Virus record (IMG/VR): IMGVR_UViG_3300030098_000909
Span: 1-41,085 of that record
From: a virus
Direction: 5' to 3' (one strand)
DNA length: 41,085 nt
Positions 6,873 to 15,369 of this stretch are shown piece after piece. The notes beneath the pieces were generated by a model. The model was not told the origin of the DNA. It was given only the letters and a program-made list of their open reading frames with translations, and did not search any database. The first letter of the stretch is position 1. Each line of letters starts with the position of its first letter. A program made the position numbers and the translations under genes.

Positions 6873-7664
6873 TTAGAACGGCACGTCGTCGTTTAGATTG
6901 TTATCGGAGACGCTATCGTCCTGATGCTTTACCACCACATCACCAGCGGTAATGCTCGTAGCAAAATCCTTACCACGTTGGTAGATAGCTCTATCTTCGA
7001 CAGGACCCACACGGCTCATCTCCCAGCCATGCCAGCTACCCTTACTATTCTCCTCAGAAATGGTCTTGAGGTGGTAGATATGACTAAAGCGTGGTGGCGT
7101 AAACGGGCCGTTCTTACCCTGCATGGTCAACGAAGAGATCATGCTGTTCCACTTGCGTGATTTTTTAAGCTGCGTTGATTTCATTGCTATCAACGCAGTT
7201 TCAGCAGACCCGTCGTCATGCAAGACGATTACAAAGTGCTGGTGGGTCTCTTCAATATACTGACCAGACCCATCCTGAACATATTCCTTATTATCTTCAG
7301 CAGACCGCTCCGTTTTGGGCATGGTCTCGCCCGGAGAATAGATAGCAACGGGAGCGCCAGTTCCTTCGCCCCGTGGGGCCCATTGGATGAACCGACGCTG
7401 GTAGGCTACCGGAATGACCTTAATGCCGTCCTTGCCCTTGTATACGGCTCCTGAGACGGTATTAAAGATATCACCCTTGCGGGCATCTTCCAGATCATCA
7501 AGTTCTTTACTTACGCCTGACAATATCTTGAGAAAAGGTAACGCAAGATCCTCTTGGCTCATATTCTCAAGACCAACTCCTGCGTCGGCTTCAAACATAG
7601 AAGGATCAAACTGGATAATCTCAGCCGTCTCTTTCTCAACCACATCATTTTTCTTTTCGGCCAT
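6873..7664 (-). CDS. putative single-stranded DNA binding protein
   Basis: A 263-residue protein whose sequence ends NNLNDDVPF. This acidic tail with terminal Phe is the classic protein-interaction tail of SSB proteins. The body begins with acidic residues, then MSQEDLALPFLKILSGVS and a beta-rich region (KGIKVIPVAYQRRFIQW-like pattern), consistent with an OB-type fold but not proven. I recognise it as a family widespread in marine phages. The start at 7664 is set by GAGGAAAG upstream; a longer open frame crosses the preceding gene. It is followed by a terminator, fitting a product needed in quantity. Confidence 0.6.
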   Translation of the reverse strand: MAEKKNDVVEKETAEIIQFDPSMFEADAGVGLENMSQEDLALPFLKILSGVSKELDDLEDARKGDIFNTVSGAVYKGKDGIKVIPVAYQRRFIQWAPRGEGTGAPVAIYSPGETMPKTERSAEDNKEYVQDGSGQYIEETHQHFVIVLHDDGSAETALIAMKSTQLKKSRKWNSMISSLTMQGKNGPFTPPRFSHIYHLKTISEENSKGSWHGWEMSRVGPVEDRAIYQRGKDFATSITAGDVVVKHQDDSVSDNNLNDDVPF

Positions 7665-7665
7665 T

Positions 7666-8262
7666 TTACTTTCCTCTCTTAATAATTGCGCGTTGCCCGA
7701 CATATGCTCCGAAGAGCTCCATTGGGAACTCGTCACCATTCTCAACACGTTCCCTGACAAAGGCACGAAGCGTCTGTGAATGGACCGTTTCTTTTTGTTC
7801 TGGGACATACCCTTCTTTTTCCGCAATAGCCTTGAACGCATTCGCTTGTTCGTCTTCGCCTGCTCCAAAACTACACGTAACCGTATTTTTGATGATATCG
7901 CCATGCCCGTTCTCCCGTAACCAATGATAAGCAGCGGGACGATTGTCCACGGTGCCTTTTTCACCTGTTGTGATTGCTCCACCGTAAGTAGCTTTCACCG
8001 TCACAATAGACCCATCATCTAACGTCATGGATGTTAGTCCGATTTCAGTGAGCATCGTTGGCAGATCTTCGTCAGTCATCTTTAGCAACGACTTTTTCTC
8101 AGCCTTGAGTTTTTCCTCAAGCTCTTTGACCTGCTCTTCTTTGTCCCTGATTGCTTTAGCCATACCGGCGACCGTTGTTAGGTCACCTTGATCCAGTTTT
8201 TCTACTGAATTAGACAGACTCGCTTCAAAGTCTGCCTCCATTTCTGCGAATAAATCACTCAT
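7666..8262 (-). CDS. coiled-coil replication-module protein, unknown function
   Basis: A 198-residue protein, first gene of the leftward replication operon. Residues about 40-75 form a charged coiled coil (KEEQVKELEEKLKAEKKSLL), followed by a small beta domain (LTSMTLDDGSIVTVKATYGG) and a helical C-terminus. This family often precedes the SSB-like gene in marine phages as far as I recall; its function is unknown. The start at 8262 has CGGAG seven bases upstream. The stop at 7666 touches the SSB-like start, so the two are coupled. Confidence 0.75.
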   Translation of the reverse strand: MSDLFAEMEADFEASLSNSVEKLDQGDLTTVAGMAKAIRDKEEQVKELEEKLKAEKKSLLKMTDEDLPTMLTEIGLTSMTLDDGSIVTVKATYGGAITTGEKGTVDNRPAAYHWLRENGHGDIIKNTVTCSFGAGEDEQANAFKAIAEKEGYVPEQKETVHSQTLRAFVRERVENGDEFPMELFGAYVGQRAIIKRGK

Positions 8263-8301
8263 CGTGTTTCTCCGTTCGTTGTTAAAGGCACCTGTCGGGC
8301 C

Positions 8302-8329
8302 TTGACAAATACTCATATAATCTGATATT
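8302..8329 (+). promoter_or_regulatory. promoter of the SNF2 gene (rightward)
   Basis: A consensus TTGACA (8302-8307), 16-base spacer and GATATT (8324-8329) precede the SNF2 gene, whose AAGGAG is at 8341-8346. It overlaps the leftward promoter at 8314-8342 almost completely. Confidence 0.6.
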
Positions 8330-8342
8330 AGCGCATAGTCAA
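8314..8342 (-). promoter_or_regulatory. promoter of the replication operon (leftward)
   Basis: On the minus strand TTGACT (8337-8342), a 17-base spacer and TATATG (8314-8319) lie upstream of the coiled-coil gene at 8262. The two -10 elements of the opposing promoters are only four bases apart and each -35 lies outside the other's -10, so one polymerase footprint excludes the other. Confidence 0.6.
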
Positions 8343-8350
8343 GGAGAAAA

Positions 8351-9802
8351 ATGATGCGGGAATATAAATTTAAAACTGAGCCGTTTGACCACCAGCGAAA
8401 AGTCTTGGAAGACTCGTGGGCCGAGGAGTTCTATGCGCTGTTCATGGAAATGGGTACAGGTAAATCCAAGGTGGCTATCGACACTATTGGTATGCTGTAT
8501 CAGGCCAAAAAAATAAACGCGGCACTTATACTGGCACCAAAAGGCGTTTATGACAACTGGGTTCAGGGTGAGATACCGGCGCACTTACCAGATGAGATAG
8601 AGCGCATGGTGGTGCGGTGGACGCCGTCTACTGCTAAAAAGTTTCAAGACGAGATGAAAGCGCTTGTGTATGAGCCGTTTGACGGCATGAAGATCTTTGT
8701 AATGAACATAGAGGCGCTGTCTACTGCGCGTGGTACGAAGGCCGCATATGCCTTTTTACGTAGAAACCCCAGTAACATAATGATTGTGGACGAAAGCACC
8801 ACTATCAAAAACCGTAAAGCCACACGCACCAAGAACGTGATGATGCTGGCCAAGGACGCTATGTATAAGCGCATCCTTACAGGGTCACCGGTTACTAAAT
8901 CACCTATGGATTTGTTCAGTCAGTGTATGTTTTTGTCACCGGCTGCGCTCAACTTCAACAGTTACTTTGCCTTTCAGAACAGGTACGCGATTGTGCAGAA
9001 GCGCACTATGGGCACTCGTGCATTTCAGGAGATCACCGGATACCGCAGATTGGATGAACTGAACCAGAAGCTAGACCGGTTTAGCAACCGCACTTTGAAA
9101 GAAGATTGCTTAGATCTGCCAGACAAAATGTACATTAGACGTGACGTTGCGCTGACGGACGAGCAGAAGAGCTTGTATACGCAGATGAAGAAGCTGGCTC
9201 TGGCCAAGCTGGAGAACGGTGAACTGGCTACAACAGCTAGTGTGCTGACACAGATCATGCGCCTGCAACAGATATGCTGCGGGCATTTGCAACCAGATGA
9301 GGGCGAGATACAGCCGGTGGAGAGCAATAGACTTAAAGAATTACTGGAGATCACAGATGAGCTACAGGGAAAAGCCATCATTTGGGCGTCGTATACATAC
9401 GACATTCAACAGATAGCTTCGGCCCTGCGCCACCGCTTTGGGCCCGAAGCGGTGGCAACCTATTATGGCGAAACCCCGCAGGATGAGCGTCAAGAAACGG
9501 TCAACCGCTTTCAGAACAAAGATAACCCGCTTCGTTTCTTTGTCGGTCAGCCGCGGACAGGTGGCTACGGGATCACGCTGACCGCGGCTAACACAATGAT
9601 ATATTACTCAAATAGCTATGATTTGGAAATACGGTTGCAGTCTGAAGACAGAGCACACCGTATAGGCCAAATCAATAAAGTGACATACATCGACTTGGTA
9701 TCGCCGCGCACTATTGACGAAAAGATCCTGAAGACCCTACGCAACAAAATAAATCTTGCCGGTCAAGTGCTTGGAGAGCAGGCTAGAGAGTGGTTGGTTT
9801 AG
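8351..9802 (+). CDS. SNF2-family (SF2) DNA helicase/translocase
   Basis: The only rightward gene, 483 residues. Helicase motifs are: Q-like FDHQ (12-15), Walker A MGTGKS (34-39), motif Ia LILAPKGVYDNW, motif II VDEST (Asp147, Glu148), motif III LTGSP, a C-terminal lobe with IIWASY, motif V region TGGYGITLTAANTMIYYSNSY (residues about 400-420) and motif VI QSEDRAHRIGQ near 434. The RAHRIGQ signature defines SNF2 ATPases, which move along double-stranded DNA. DEST replaces the usual DEAH/DEGH. Phage versions commonly lie in replication modules. Its stop overlaps the stop of the converging virion gene by three bases. Confidence 0.94.
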   Translation: MMREYKFKTEPFDHQRKVLEDSWAEEFYALFMEMGTGKSKVAIDTIGMLYQAKKINAALILAPKGVYDNWVQGEIPAHLPDEIERMVVRWTPSTAKKFQDEMKALVYEPFDGMKIFVMNIEALSTARGTKAAYAFLRRNPSNIMIVDESTTIKNRKATRTKNVMMLAKDAMYKRILTGSPVTKSPMDLFSQCMFLSPAALNFNSYFAFQNRYAIVQKRTMGTRAFQEITGYRRLDELNQKLDRFSNRTLKEDCLDLPDKMYIRRDVALTDEQKSLYTQMKKLALAKLENGELATTASVLTQIMRLQQICCGHLQPDEGEIQPVESNRLKELLEITDELQGKAIIWASYTYDIQQIASALRHRFGPEAVATYYGETPQDERQETVNRFQNKDNPLRFFVGQPRTGGYGITLTAANTMIYYSNSYDLEIRLQSEDRAHRIGQINKVTYIDLVSPRTIDEKILKTLRNKINLAGQVLGEQAREWLV

Positions 9803-10479
9803 CGGCGAGGGTACGGGAATATACTGCCTATACCTTGGTGCACTACGCCGCCCTTGGCATACTTAAAGTTAGCTTGTACACCAAGTCCAAGGCCCTTACT
9901 AGCTGGGTTGAAAGGGCTAAAACCCTGAAAACCAACCGTCGTAGGACTAGAATATTGAGCTCCTAGTATGCCTTGATTTAAACTATCTTCTAAATTTTTT
10001 TGTGCTTGACTCTTTTGATTAGTAGGCGTTGAAAGAGACTTGGCTTTAGCCTGTGCATCTGCGTACATATCTGCCAGAGTTTTAGCTGTAGGTGCAACAG
10101 TGGGCGTTGTGAGACTTACGGGGGTGCTTAAATTAGTTTTTAAACCAAGCGCCTCATCCATAGACATATTTTCCATAGACGTGTCCAAGTTTCCACCTTT
10201 GGCAGATGTGTCAGTTTTTCCTGTGCCGTATCCTGTGCCTAATCCGGCGGCGGCTGCCGCAGCGGCTGTATCTGCCACAGAAGAACGAGCGGCGCTTTGT
10301 TCACCGCGGAAGCCATCGTCTGGACCGGGTGTTGGTGCAGGATCGGACGGAGGCGCAGGATTTTTACTACCGCCGCCCTTACCACCACCATCACCGCCAA
10401 AGCAGCCGAACTTTATTTCAAATTCGTTCTTGTCTTCGTAGATATCATGTAGGCCGTCATACCAACGCTTTTTATACAC
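9799..10479 (-). CDS. low-complexity virion-type protein with AKGG end, GTG start
   Basis: A 226-residue protein, last gene of the virion operon. It starts at GTG 10479 with a strong GGAGG seven bases upstream; no upstream or early ATG exists. The middle is rich in Gly, Pro and Ala (GGDGGGKGGGSKNPAPP, then poly-Ala). The end reads KYAKGGVVHQGIGSIF, sharing the AKGG peptide and a GIGS tail with other virion proteins here. It is coupled to the HlyC-like gene by an 8-base overlap. No enzyme motif is seen; a flexible virion or internal protein is the best guess. Confidence 0.7.
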   Translation of the reverse strand: MYKKRWYDGLHDIYEDKNEFEIKFGCFGGDGGGKGGGSKNPAPPSDPAPTPGPDDGFRGEQSAARSSVADTAAAAAAAGLGTGYGTGKTDTSAKGGNLDTSMENMSMDEALGLKTNLSTPVSLTTPTVAPTAKTLADMYADAQAKAKSLSTPTNQKSQAQKNLEDSLNQGILGAQYSSPTTVGFQGFSPFNPASKGLGLGVQANFKYAKGGVVHQGIGSIFPYPRR

Positions 10480-10945
10480 AGCTATGCCTCCGTCCTACGA
10501 TGTCTTCCTGTACGCCTGTAGCGTACCCTTTTTTCTTACCGTTTGCCTGCCGCAAGAATGTAGCCCCGTCATACGGGTATACTTCGATATACCGACTGGT
10601 CAACTCCTGCTGTACAAAACGTCCTATTTTCAATGCGTTATTGTACGGTGCGATAAAGTCTATGACGTACAGCATACCAGACCCGTGGTCCGTGTACCAA
10701 TCTTCGGGCTGTAACTTGCGTGTGCCGTTCTCGTAACCCTCCGCTGCTTCCTTCGTCAGAAACGCATGGCTGAACAGACCCGTGGGCCGCGGAAAGATCT
10801 CCGTCTTGGCTGTTAGTTTGTCTTCGTACACGACAACCATCTTTTTTGCTTCGATGGCAGGCAGGACCAGCCGCTCCAGATCGGCAATGTACCAGTCACG
10901 GTGCATATCGGACTTGAGCATTAGTTCCAGTACGTCGTTGATCAT
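10472..10945 (-). CDS. HlyC-like toxin-activating lysine acyltransferase
   Basis: The 157-residue protein aligns along its length with the HlyC family. SDMHRDW (His15) corresponds to HlyC SPLHRNW (catalytic His23), followed by the shared VLPAI; LQPEDW corresponds to the HlyC AEDW segment; and YVIDFIAPY (Asp96) corresponds to FIDWIAPFG (catalytic Asp92). HlyC moves a fatty acyl group from acyl carrier protein to internal lysines of RTX toxins. No RTX toxin is in the window. The gene is coupled by ATGA to the 1475-residue virion protein upstream and overlaps the AKGG-ending gene downstream, so a virion protein substrate is conceivable. Family call is strong; activity and substrate are inference. 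Confidence 0.82.
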   Translation of the reverse strand: MINDVLELMLKSDMHRDWYIADLERLVLPAIEAKKMVVVYEDKLTAKTEIFPRPTGLFSHAFLTKEAAEGYENGTRKLQPEDWYTDHGSGMLYVIDFIAPYNNALKIGRFVQQELTSRYIEVYPYDGATFLRQANGKKKGYATGVQEDIVGRRHSCV

Positions 10946-13900
10946 CCCATCAGGCTCCCAATACCTTGTTGCCGTATGAGGGCAGAGGTTGGGTCATTTG
11001 GGAACAGGGCAGCGTACTGTTGTCGGTTCACTTGTCCACTAGCCGGAGGTGGGGGTGGAGCTTGAACCTGTGGCGCTGCCGACGCAAGGGTGGTTGTGGG
11101 AGGTGGTGCCACCGGTTGCGCCGGAACTGGTTGTGGTGCGGGCATAGCTGTTGGTGCGACAGAGCTTACAGGACCTACATCGGGTTCTTCTGGTGGGATT
11201 ATAGGTTCTTGTTCAGGTTCTGCAAATTCTTGTGCCCCTAACGGTATTGCTCTGGATCCGGCAGGAACGGTCATGCCTATTCCAACGGTCTTTAAACCAC
11301 TAAGAATATTATTAACAATGCTGGTTTTTTCAGAGGCAGATCTAGGTTTACGCAGAGCCATAGCTAATAGTTCTGGGTCTAATAAAATTCTTTCCAAAGC
11401 ATCATACTCTTGTAAAGCAGGTAATTCTTGAGTCAACTTACGTAAGTATTTAGATCCGGCCTCCGCTTCAATCAAACCAGCGCCAGCACCTCTTGTCCCC
11501 GGTAGCATACCGGAGAATGTTGTTCCTGCTCTAGCACCTATGATGCGTGTATAAAAATCTAACAAAGCCGGAGCCTCATTAGTTAATATGGCTTTAGACA
11601 CATCTTGTTTGGTTTCAAATTGAACAAGCCGACGTAAACCAAGTTCTAACCCTTGTACCTCTTCCTCTGTCATTATTTTATTGCTAACCATCCAGTTAGC
11701 TAGATTTTCACTTTCACGACTGGCTTTTGGTAAAGCCTCAAAAAGCATGTTGTATGCGCCTTTTGCATTTATACCCGCAGCGCTATATTGTCCCCCGTTA
11801 GAAAAAGCTAACGAAATTACAGTTCTACGAACACCTTGTCTTGCAGCCTCTATGTCTAGTGCATCTATATCTGCACTTATTCCTTTGTTTCTGAGTAAGC
11901 GTCTTAGGTTTCTAGGATTAGAGCCCGCTTTAATAAGCTCTACTAATGAATTTAATTCTTGAGTGGGATTGTCAGAATTAAGAGCAGCGAGTATTGCTCG
12001 TTCTGGATTTTCTGCTCTGGTCAATTTGACGAAAGCTTTTTGATCAGCTACCTGCTGTTCTAATCTTGCTATTGTTTTTTTGGTTCTAGCTAAAAAGTTT
12101 CCAGCGCTTCCAGCTTCATCTATCATGTCTGATAATTGCGGGAAAATCTCCATTATGCGGGGGTTTTTAGCCCTAAACTGTTGCATCGCCTCGTTTTGAG
12201 CGGCTGCTATGGCCTCATCCGTCCTTAAAGTTCTAGCCTCAATGGGTAATTCTATTTCTCTCAAAGCAAGACGAAGAGTGTCAAGCAGGACACTCTCTGT
12301 TGTCCCCATATAGTCAGCTACTTCATCTTTGGAAACAATTTCATATCCAGAGTCAGCCGCATACTTTCTAATTTGTTTACCTAATTCATTAATTTGACCT
12401 ATTTTTAAAGATACCGCATCCGGCCTACCCGTCATAAGTTTGTCTGTAAGAAGGGCTTCGTTAACTACGTCTTGGCCACGTCTATTTTGACTTACTATGT
12501 CTCCACCAAAAGTTCTTTTTAAATACTCATTGTACGCATAAGATATGTCCCGCGCCGCATCGTATTCCGGATTACCTCTGACACCAGCGTTTAAATCATC
12601 TAAAGTCGCTTCCGCAAGATTGTTTAATATTCTTGCTGTGTTTGCATCAGTTGGCCCTTGTTCTCTTTGTAACTTTCTTAATTTTGTGTACAGAGAGGTC
12701 AAGTTTCCTTGCGTAAGATTTTGCGTGATAACGCCGCTAGCTTCACCGCCCTGTGCTTGAGCTCTTTGTGCTATTAAAGCTTGTCTTTTTAATCTTATAA
12801 GTTGAACAACTGGATCATTTCTATTTTTTCGGCCAAAACGAGCTTCTAAAGCACCTAACTGTTCTATGGTTGCTTCGTCAGGAACTAGATCGTCTATAGT
12901 GGTTGGAACATTTGATGCAACAGGGTTTTCAAGATCGTCCGCTCTTGCCCGGAATAAATTAGCTTCCTCTCTCAACCGTTCAGCCGTTTCTCTAAAAGAA
13001 TCTCCCGCTGCCCGGTCTTGTTCAAATAAGGCCATTTGGCGGTCAGCAAGTTCGTCATTAGAATTTGCCGCGGCTCGTAAATTTTCTACATTGTTTACAT
13101 CTATCCCGGCACCGGGACGAGCTTCAGAAAGCCGTATTCTTTGATTAAACGACTCTAAAGCTCCTTCAGATACTTGTTCTCTTAACTCGTCAACACGACT
13201 ACCTGTTGTCGTTCCAGTTATTCCGTTCCGTTCTAAAATATTTAAAAAACTTTGTCGTGCGGGGGTTCCCTGCGTATTTAAAAAAGCTTCATCAAATCTC
13301 ACAACCGCATCTGGTCTACTCGCTAAAACATCTGTGGCGTCTAGCCCAAGCTGCTGTTTATAATCTAATATTCGGGCATTTATTTCTTTAAAACCGGGGA
13401 CATTCATTAAAAAGTCCCTGTCCAGCTTGTCCATCCTAGCTAGTTCAGCATCAAACTCTTCAATGAAGTTTGGAATATTGTTTTCTACAAACTCTCCAGT
13501 CTCATCGTCTTTTCTATAAAACGTAGGTATTTCCCGGTTTCTGTCTACCCTTGACCAAGCGTTTGCCTCTAACCTACGAAATAAATCTTTTTGCGTCTTT
13601 ATAACATCTTTAAGTCGTGCGCCAATGAGGGCACTAGCCTCTGCACCGCCTTCGGGGTAAACTTTTTGAACAGACTTTACGACATTATCTATTGCTCTTT
13701 CTGTTCTCGCAGCAATGAGCATGGAGATCCTATTTTGCATCATATCCCCGGCTACCTTCATTAGTTCAGGATCACCAGAACCTTGCATAGCCCAGATTAT
13801 GCCTTTTTCCATCTCTAAGGCTTTTAAATAATCGGCCTCTTGTTTTGCCGAAAGATTTGGGCCTCCTCTACCTAAAACTATTTGTTCTAGTTGATCTATG

Positions 13901-15369
13901 GCAGGGCTGTTTACAAACTTACCAGAAAATATGGCTTCTTTTTCCGCTCCGGGTTGAGGTTGGAAGTTTGGTTTCAGCTTGTAACCCACAATTTCTCCGT
14001 TTTTAATAACAGGATCAACAAGGGTTTCTTCTAAAGCTTTTAAAAGATCATCCGGATTTTCTTTATTTTGCTCAAAAATATCTAAGATATCTTGAGTGGC
14101 TCTGTTTTCAGCCCTAGCTCTGGTTCCAAATATATCTAAAGGTTTTTTAAGCGCTCTGTTTTCGGCTATTCTTGTTAAAAAATTTTTTCCCGATTTAACG
14201 ATTGATGGAGCTATTTTTAGTAAGGATAATTGAGGTGCAAGGCTACCGGCTGTTTCCGCAGCCAGTCTGGCAGAGGGGCTTCTTGGGGCGGCTGTCTCTT
14301 GCATTTGAACCGCAGCACCCGTTGCAGGAATGGCGGCTGTTTCCACACCCATAAAAAAGCCTTTTTGGCCCGGAGATAAAGATCGGAAGGATTGACCTCC
14401 AGCCACAAGAGCTCGTTCAGCATAATCAAAAGCACCTATGGTCCCACGAACCATTCGCCCTGACTGATTTAACTGTTGAGCAGCAAGTTTTGCAGCTTCC
14501 TTCAAGGTTATGTCTTGGCCAGCCTCTTTAGCCTCTCTAAATATTTGATCTCGTGTAGCCCTAAATTGGCGAGACGTAGGTATTCCTGTTAATCTACCGG
14601 ATAAATACTGTGTAACCAGAGGGTTTGCCATGTCGTCAGCGGAAAGCACGGTAACCTGATTAGCAAGGGGCAGTTTTCTTAGTGAAGATACCGTGCTAAA
14701 AGCCGCTTTTGGTGCAGTGTGCGGCATAAATATAAACGGTGCTACACTACCAGCAGACTCATACGCTCTAAAGGTGGCTTCTGCTCTAGGTGTCAAATTT
14801 ACATCGTCTAGCCCCGGAGTAAGCATATTTGCTACGGGCGTTCCTACAAGCACATCGCCGAGAACAGATCCTGCTAAAAAACCTCCAAGACCCGCCGCTG
14901 GTTTAGATAAAACGCCTAATGGGGCAAGAGGACCGGGAAGTGGGACATATGGCGGAGCGGCGGCGGCTGCTGCTTTTGCTCCAGCAACGCCTGTGGCAAA
15001 TGAACCACCTCCTCGTATTAAACCTCGCAGAAAAGCGTCAGTTTCTGTTGGCGCACCGTCTTCACCTAATGTTTTTAAACTTGAAAACAAACGTAAGATT
15101 TGATCGTCAGTTATCGCCTTCCCACGATCTTCAGGTCTCATCGGCACTAAATCAAGAATGGGAGCCGTTCCCTGAAGTAACTCACCGTAATCCGCCGTCC
15201 CTCTAAACTCAGGCATTTCATTTAGAAAAGCAGACGTAGTTTTAGCTAAAGCCTCCTCCGCTTTATCGCCATGCTGATCGTAAACAAATTGTAATTCTTC
15301 CGCATTGAACTCAATAGCTTTAAACGGGCTGTTTTCAGTAAAAACAGAGGGTGTAGGATTAGTCGTCAT
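10942..15369 (-). CDS. giant internal virion (ejection-type) protein, 1475 aa
   Basis: The protein opens with a helical region, then glycine- and alanine-rich hydrophobic stretches (about residues 105-170, GGGSFATGVAGAKAAAAAAPP and following) that could insert in membranes, and continues as long mainly helical segments with coiled-coil character. The last 130 residues are Pro-rich (repeated PAPQPVPAQP-like runs) and end LFPNDPTSALIRQQGIGSLMG. I recognise that LFPNDPTS tail from marine phage virion proteins. Very large helical proteins downstream of the tail hub in short-tailed phages are usually core or ejection proteins (T7 gp16, P22 gp16/gp20 roles). No lytic transglycosylase motif was identified. 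Start overlaps the preceding stop (ATGA). Confidence 0.75.
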   Translation of the reverse strand: MTTNPTPSVFTENSPFKAIEFNAEELQFVYDQHGDKAEEALAKTTSAFLNEMPEFRGTADYGELLQGTAPILDLVPMRPEDRGKAITDDQILRLFSSLKTLGEDGAPTETDAFLRGLIRGGGSFATGVAGAKAAAAAAPPYVPLPGPLAPLGVLSKPAAGLGGFLAGSVLGDVLVGTPVANMLTPGLDDVNLTPRAEATFRAYESAGSVAPFIFMPHTAPKAAFSTVSSLRKLPLANQVTVLSADDMANPLVTQYLSGRLTGIPTSRQFRATRDQIFREAKEAGQDITLKEAAKLAAQQLNQSGRMVRGTIGAFDYAERALVAGGQSFRSLSPGQKGFFMGVETAAIPATGAAVQMQETAAPRSPSARLAAETAGSLAPQLSLLKIAPSIVKSGKNFLTRIAENRALKKPLDIFGTRARAENRATQDILDIFEQNKENPDDLLKALEETLVDPVIKNGEIVGYKLKPNFQPQPGAEKEAIFSGKFVNSPAIDQLEQIVLGRGGPNLSAKQEADYLKALEMEKGIIWAMQGSGDPELMKVAGDMMQNRISMLIAARTERAIDNVVKSVQKVYPEGGAEASALIGARLKDVIKTQKDLFRRLEANAWSRVDRNREIPTFYRKDDETGEFVENNIPNFIEEFDAELARMDKLDRDFLMNVPGFKEINARILDYKQQLGLDATDVLASRPDAVVRFDEAFLNTQGTPARQSFLNILERNGITGTTTGSRVDELREQVSEGALESFNQRIRLSEARPGAGIDVNNVENLRAAANSNDELADRQMALFEQDRAAGDSFRETAERLREEANLFRARADDLENPVASNVPTTIDDLVPDEATIEQLGALEARFGRKNRNDPVVQLIRLKRQALIAQRAQAQGGEASGVITQNLTQGNLTSLYTKLRKLQREQGPTDANTARILNNLAEATLDDLNAGVRGNPEYDAARDISYAYNEYLKRTFGGDIVSQNRRGQDVVNEALLTDKLMTGRPDAVSLKIGQINELGKQIRKYAADSGYEIVSKDEVADYMGTTESVLLDTLRLALREIELPIEARTLRTDEAIAAAQNEAMQQFRAKNPRIMEIFPQLSDMIDEAGSAGNFLARTKKTIARLEQQVADQKAFVKLTRAENPERAILAALNSDNPTQELNSLVELIKAGSNPRNLRRLLRNKGISADIDALDIEAARQGVRRTVISLAFSNGGQYSAAGINAKGAYNMLFEALPKASRESENLANWMVSNKIMTEEEVQGLELGLRRLVQFETKQDVSKAILTNEAPALLDFYTRIIGARAGTTFSGMLPGTRGAGAGLIEAEAGSKYLRKLTQELPALQEYDALERILLDPELLAMALRKPRSASEKTSIVNNILSGLKTVGIGMTVPAGSRAIPLGAQEFAEPEQEPIIPPEEPDVGPVSSVAPTAMPAPQPVPAQPVAPPPTTTLASAAPQVQAPPPPPASGQVNRQQYAALFPNDPTSALIRQQGIGSLMG

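Noticed and set aside
6873-7982. Longer 369-residue version of the SSB-like protein
   Set aside because: The extra 106 residues overlap the upstream gene in another frame and are basic and unstructured; the GAGGAAAG site marks the start at 7664.
5266-9802. TOTE-type primase plus helicases as a defence (conflict) system
   Set aside because: No accompanying nuclease or peptidase domains; the genes sit with polymerase and SSB-like protein in a replication operon.
11436-11447. Palindrome ACTTACGTAAGT resembling the RHH operator
   Set aside because: It lies deep inside a coding region with no promoter near it; a chance match of a 10-base core is likely.
14693-15103. Rightward open frame of 136 residues inside the 1475-residue gene
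   Set aside because: Antisense to Ala/Gly-rich coding sequence; composition is the mirror of that gene and no start signal is present.
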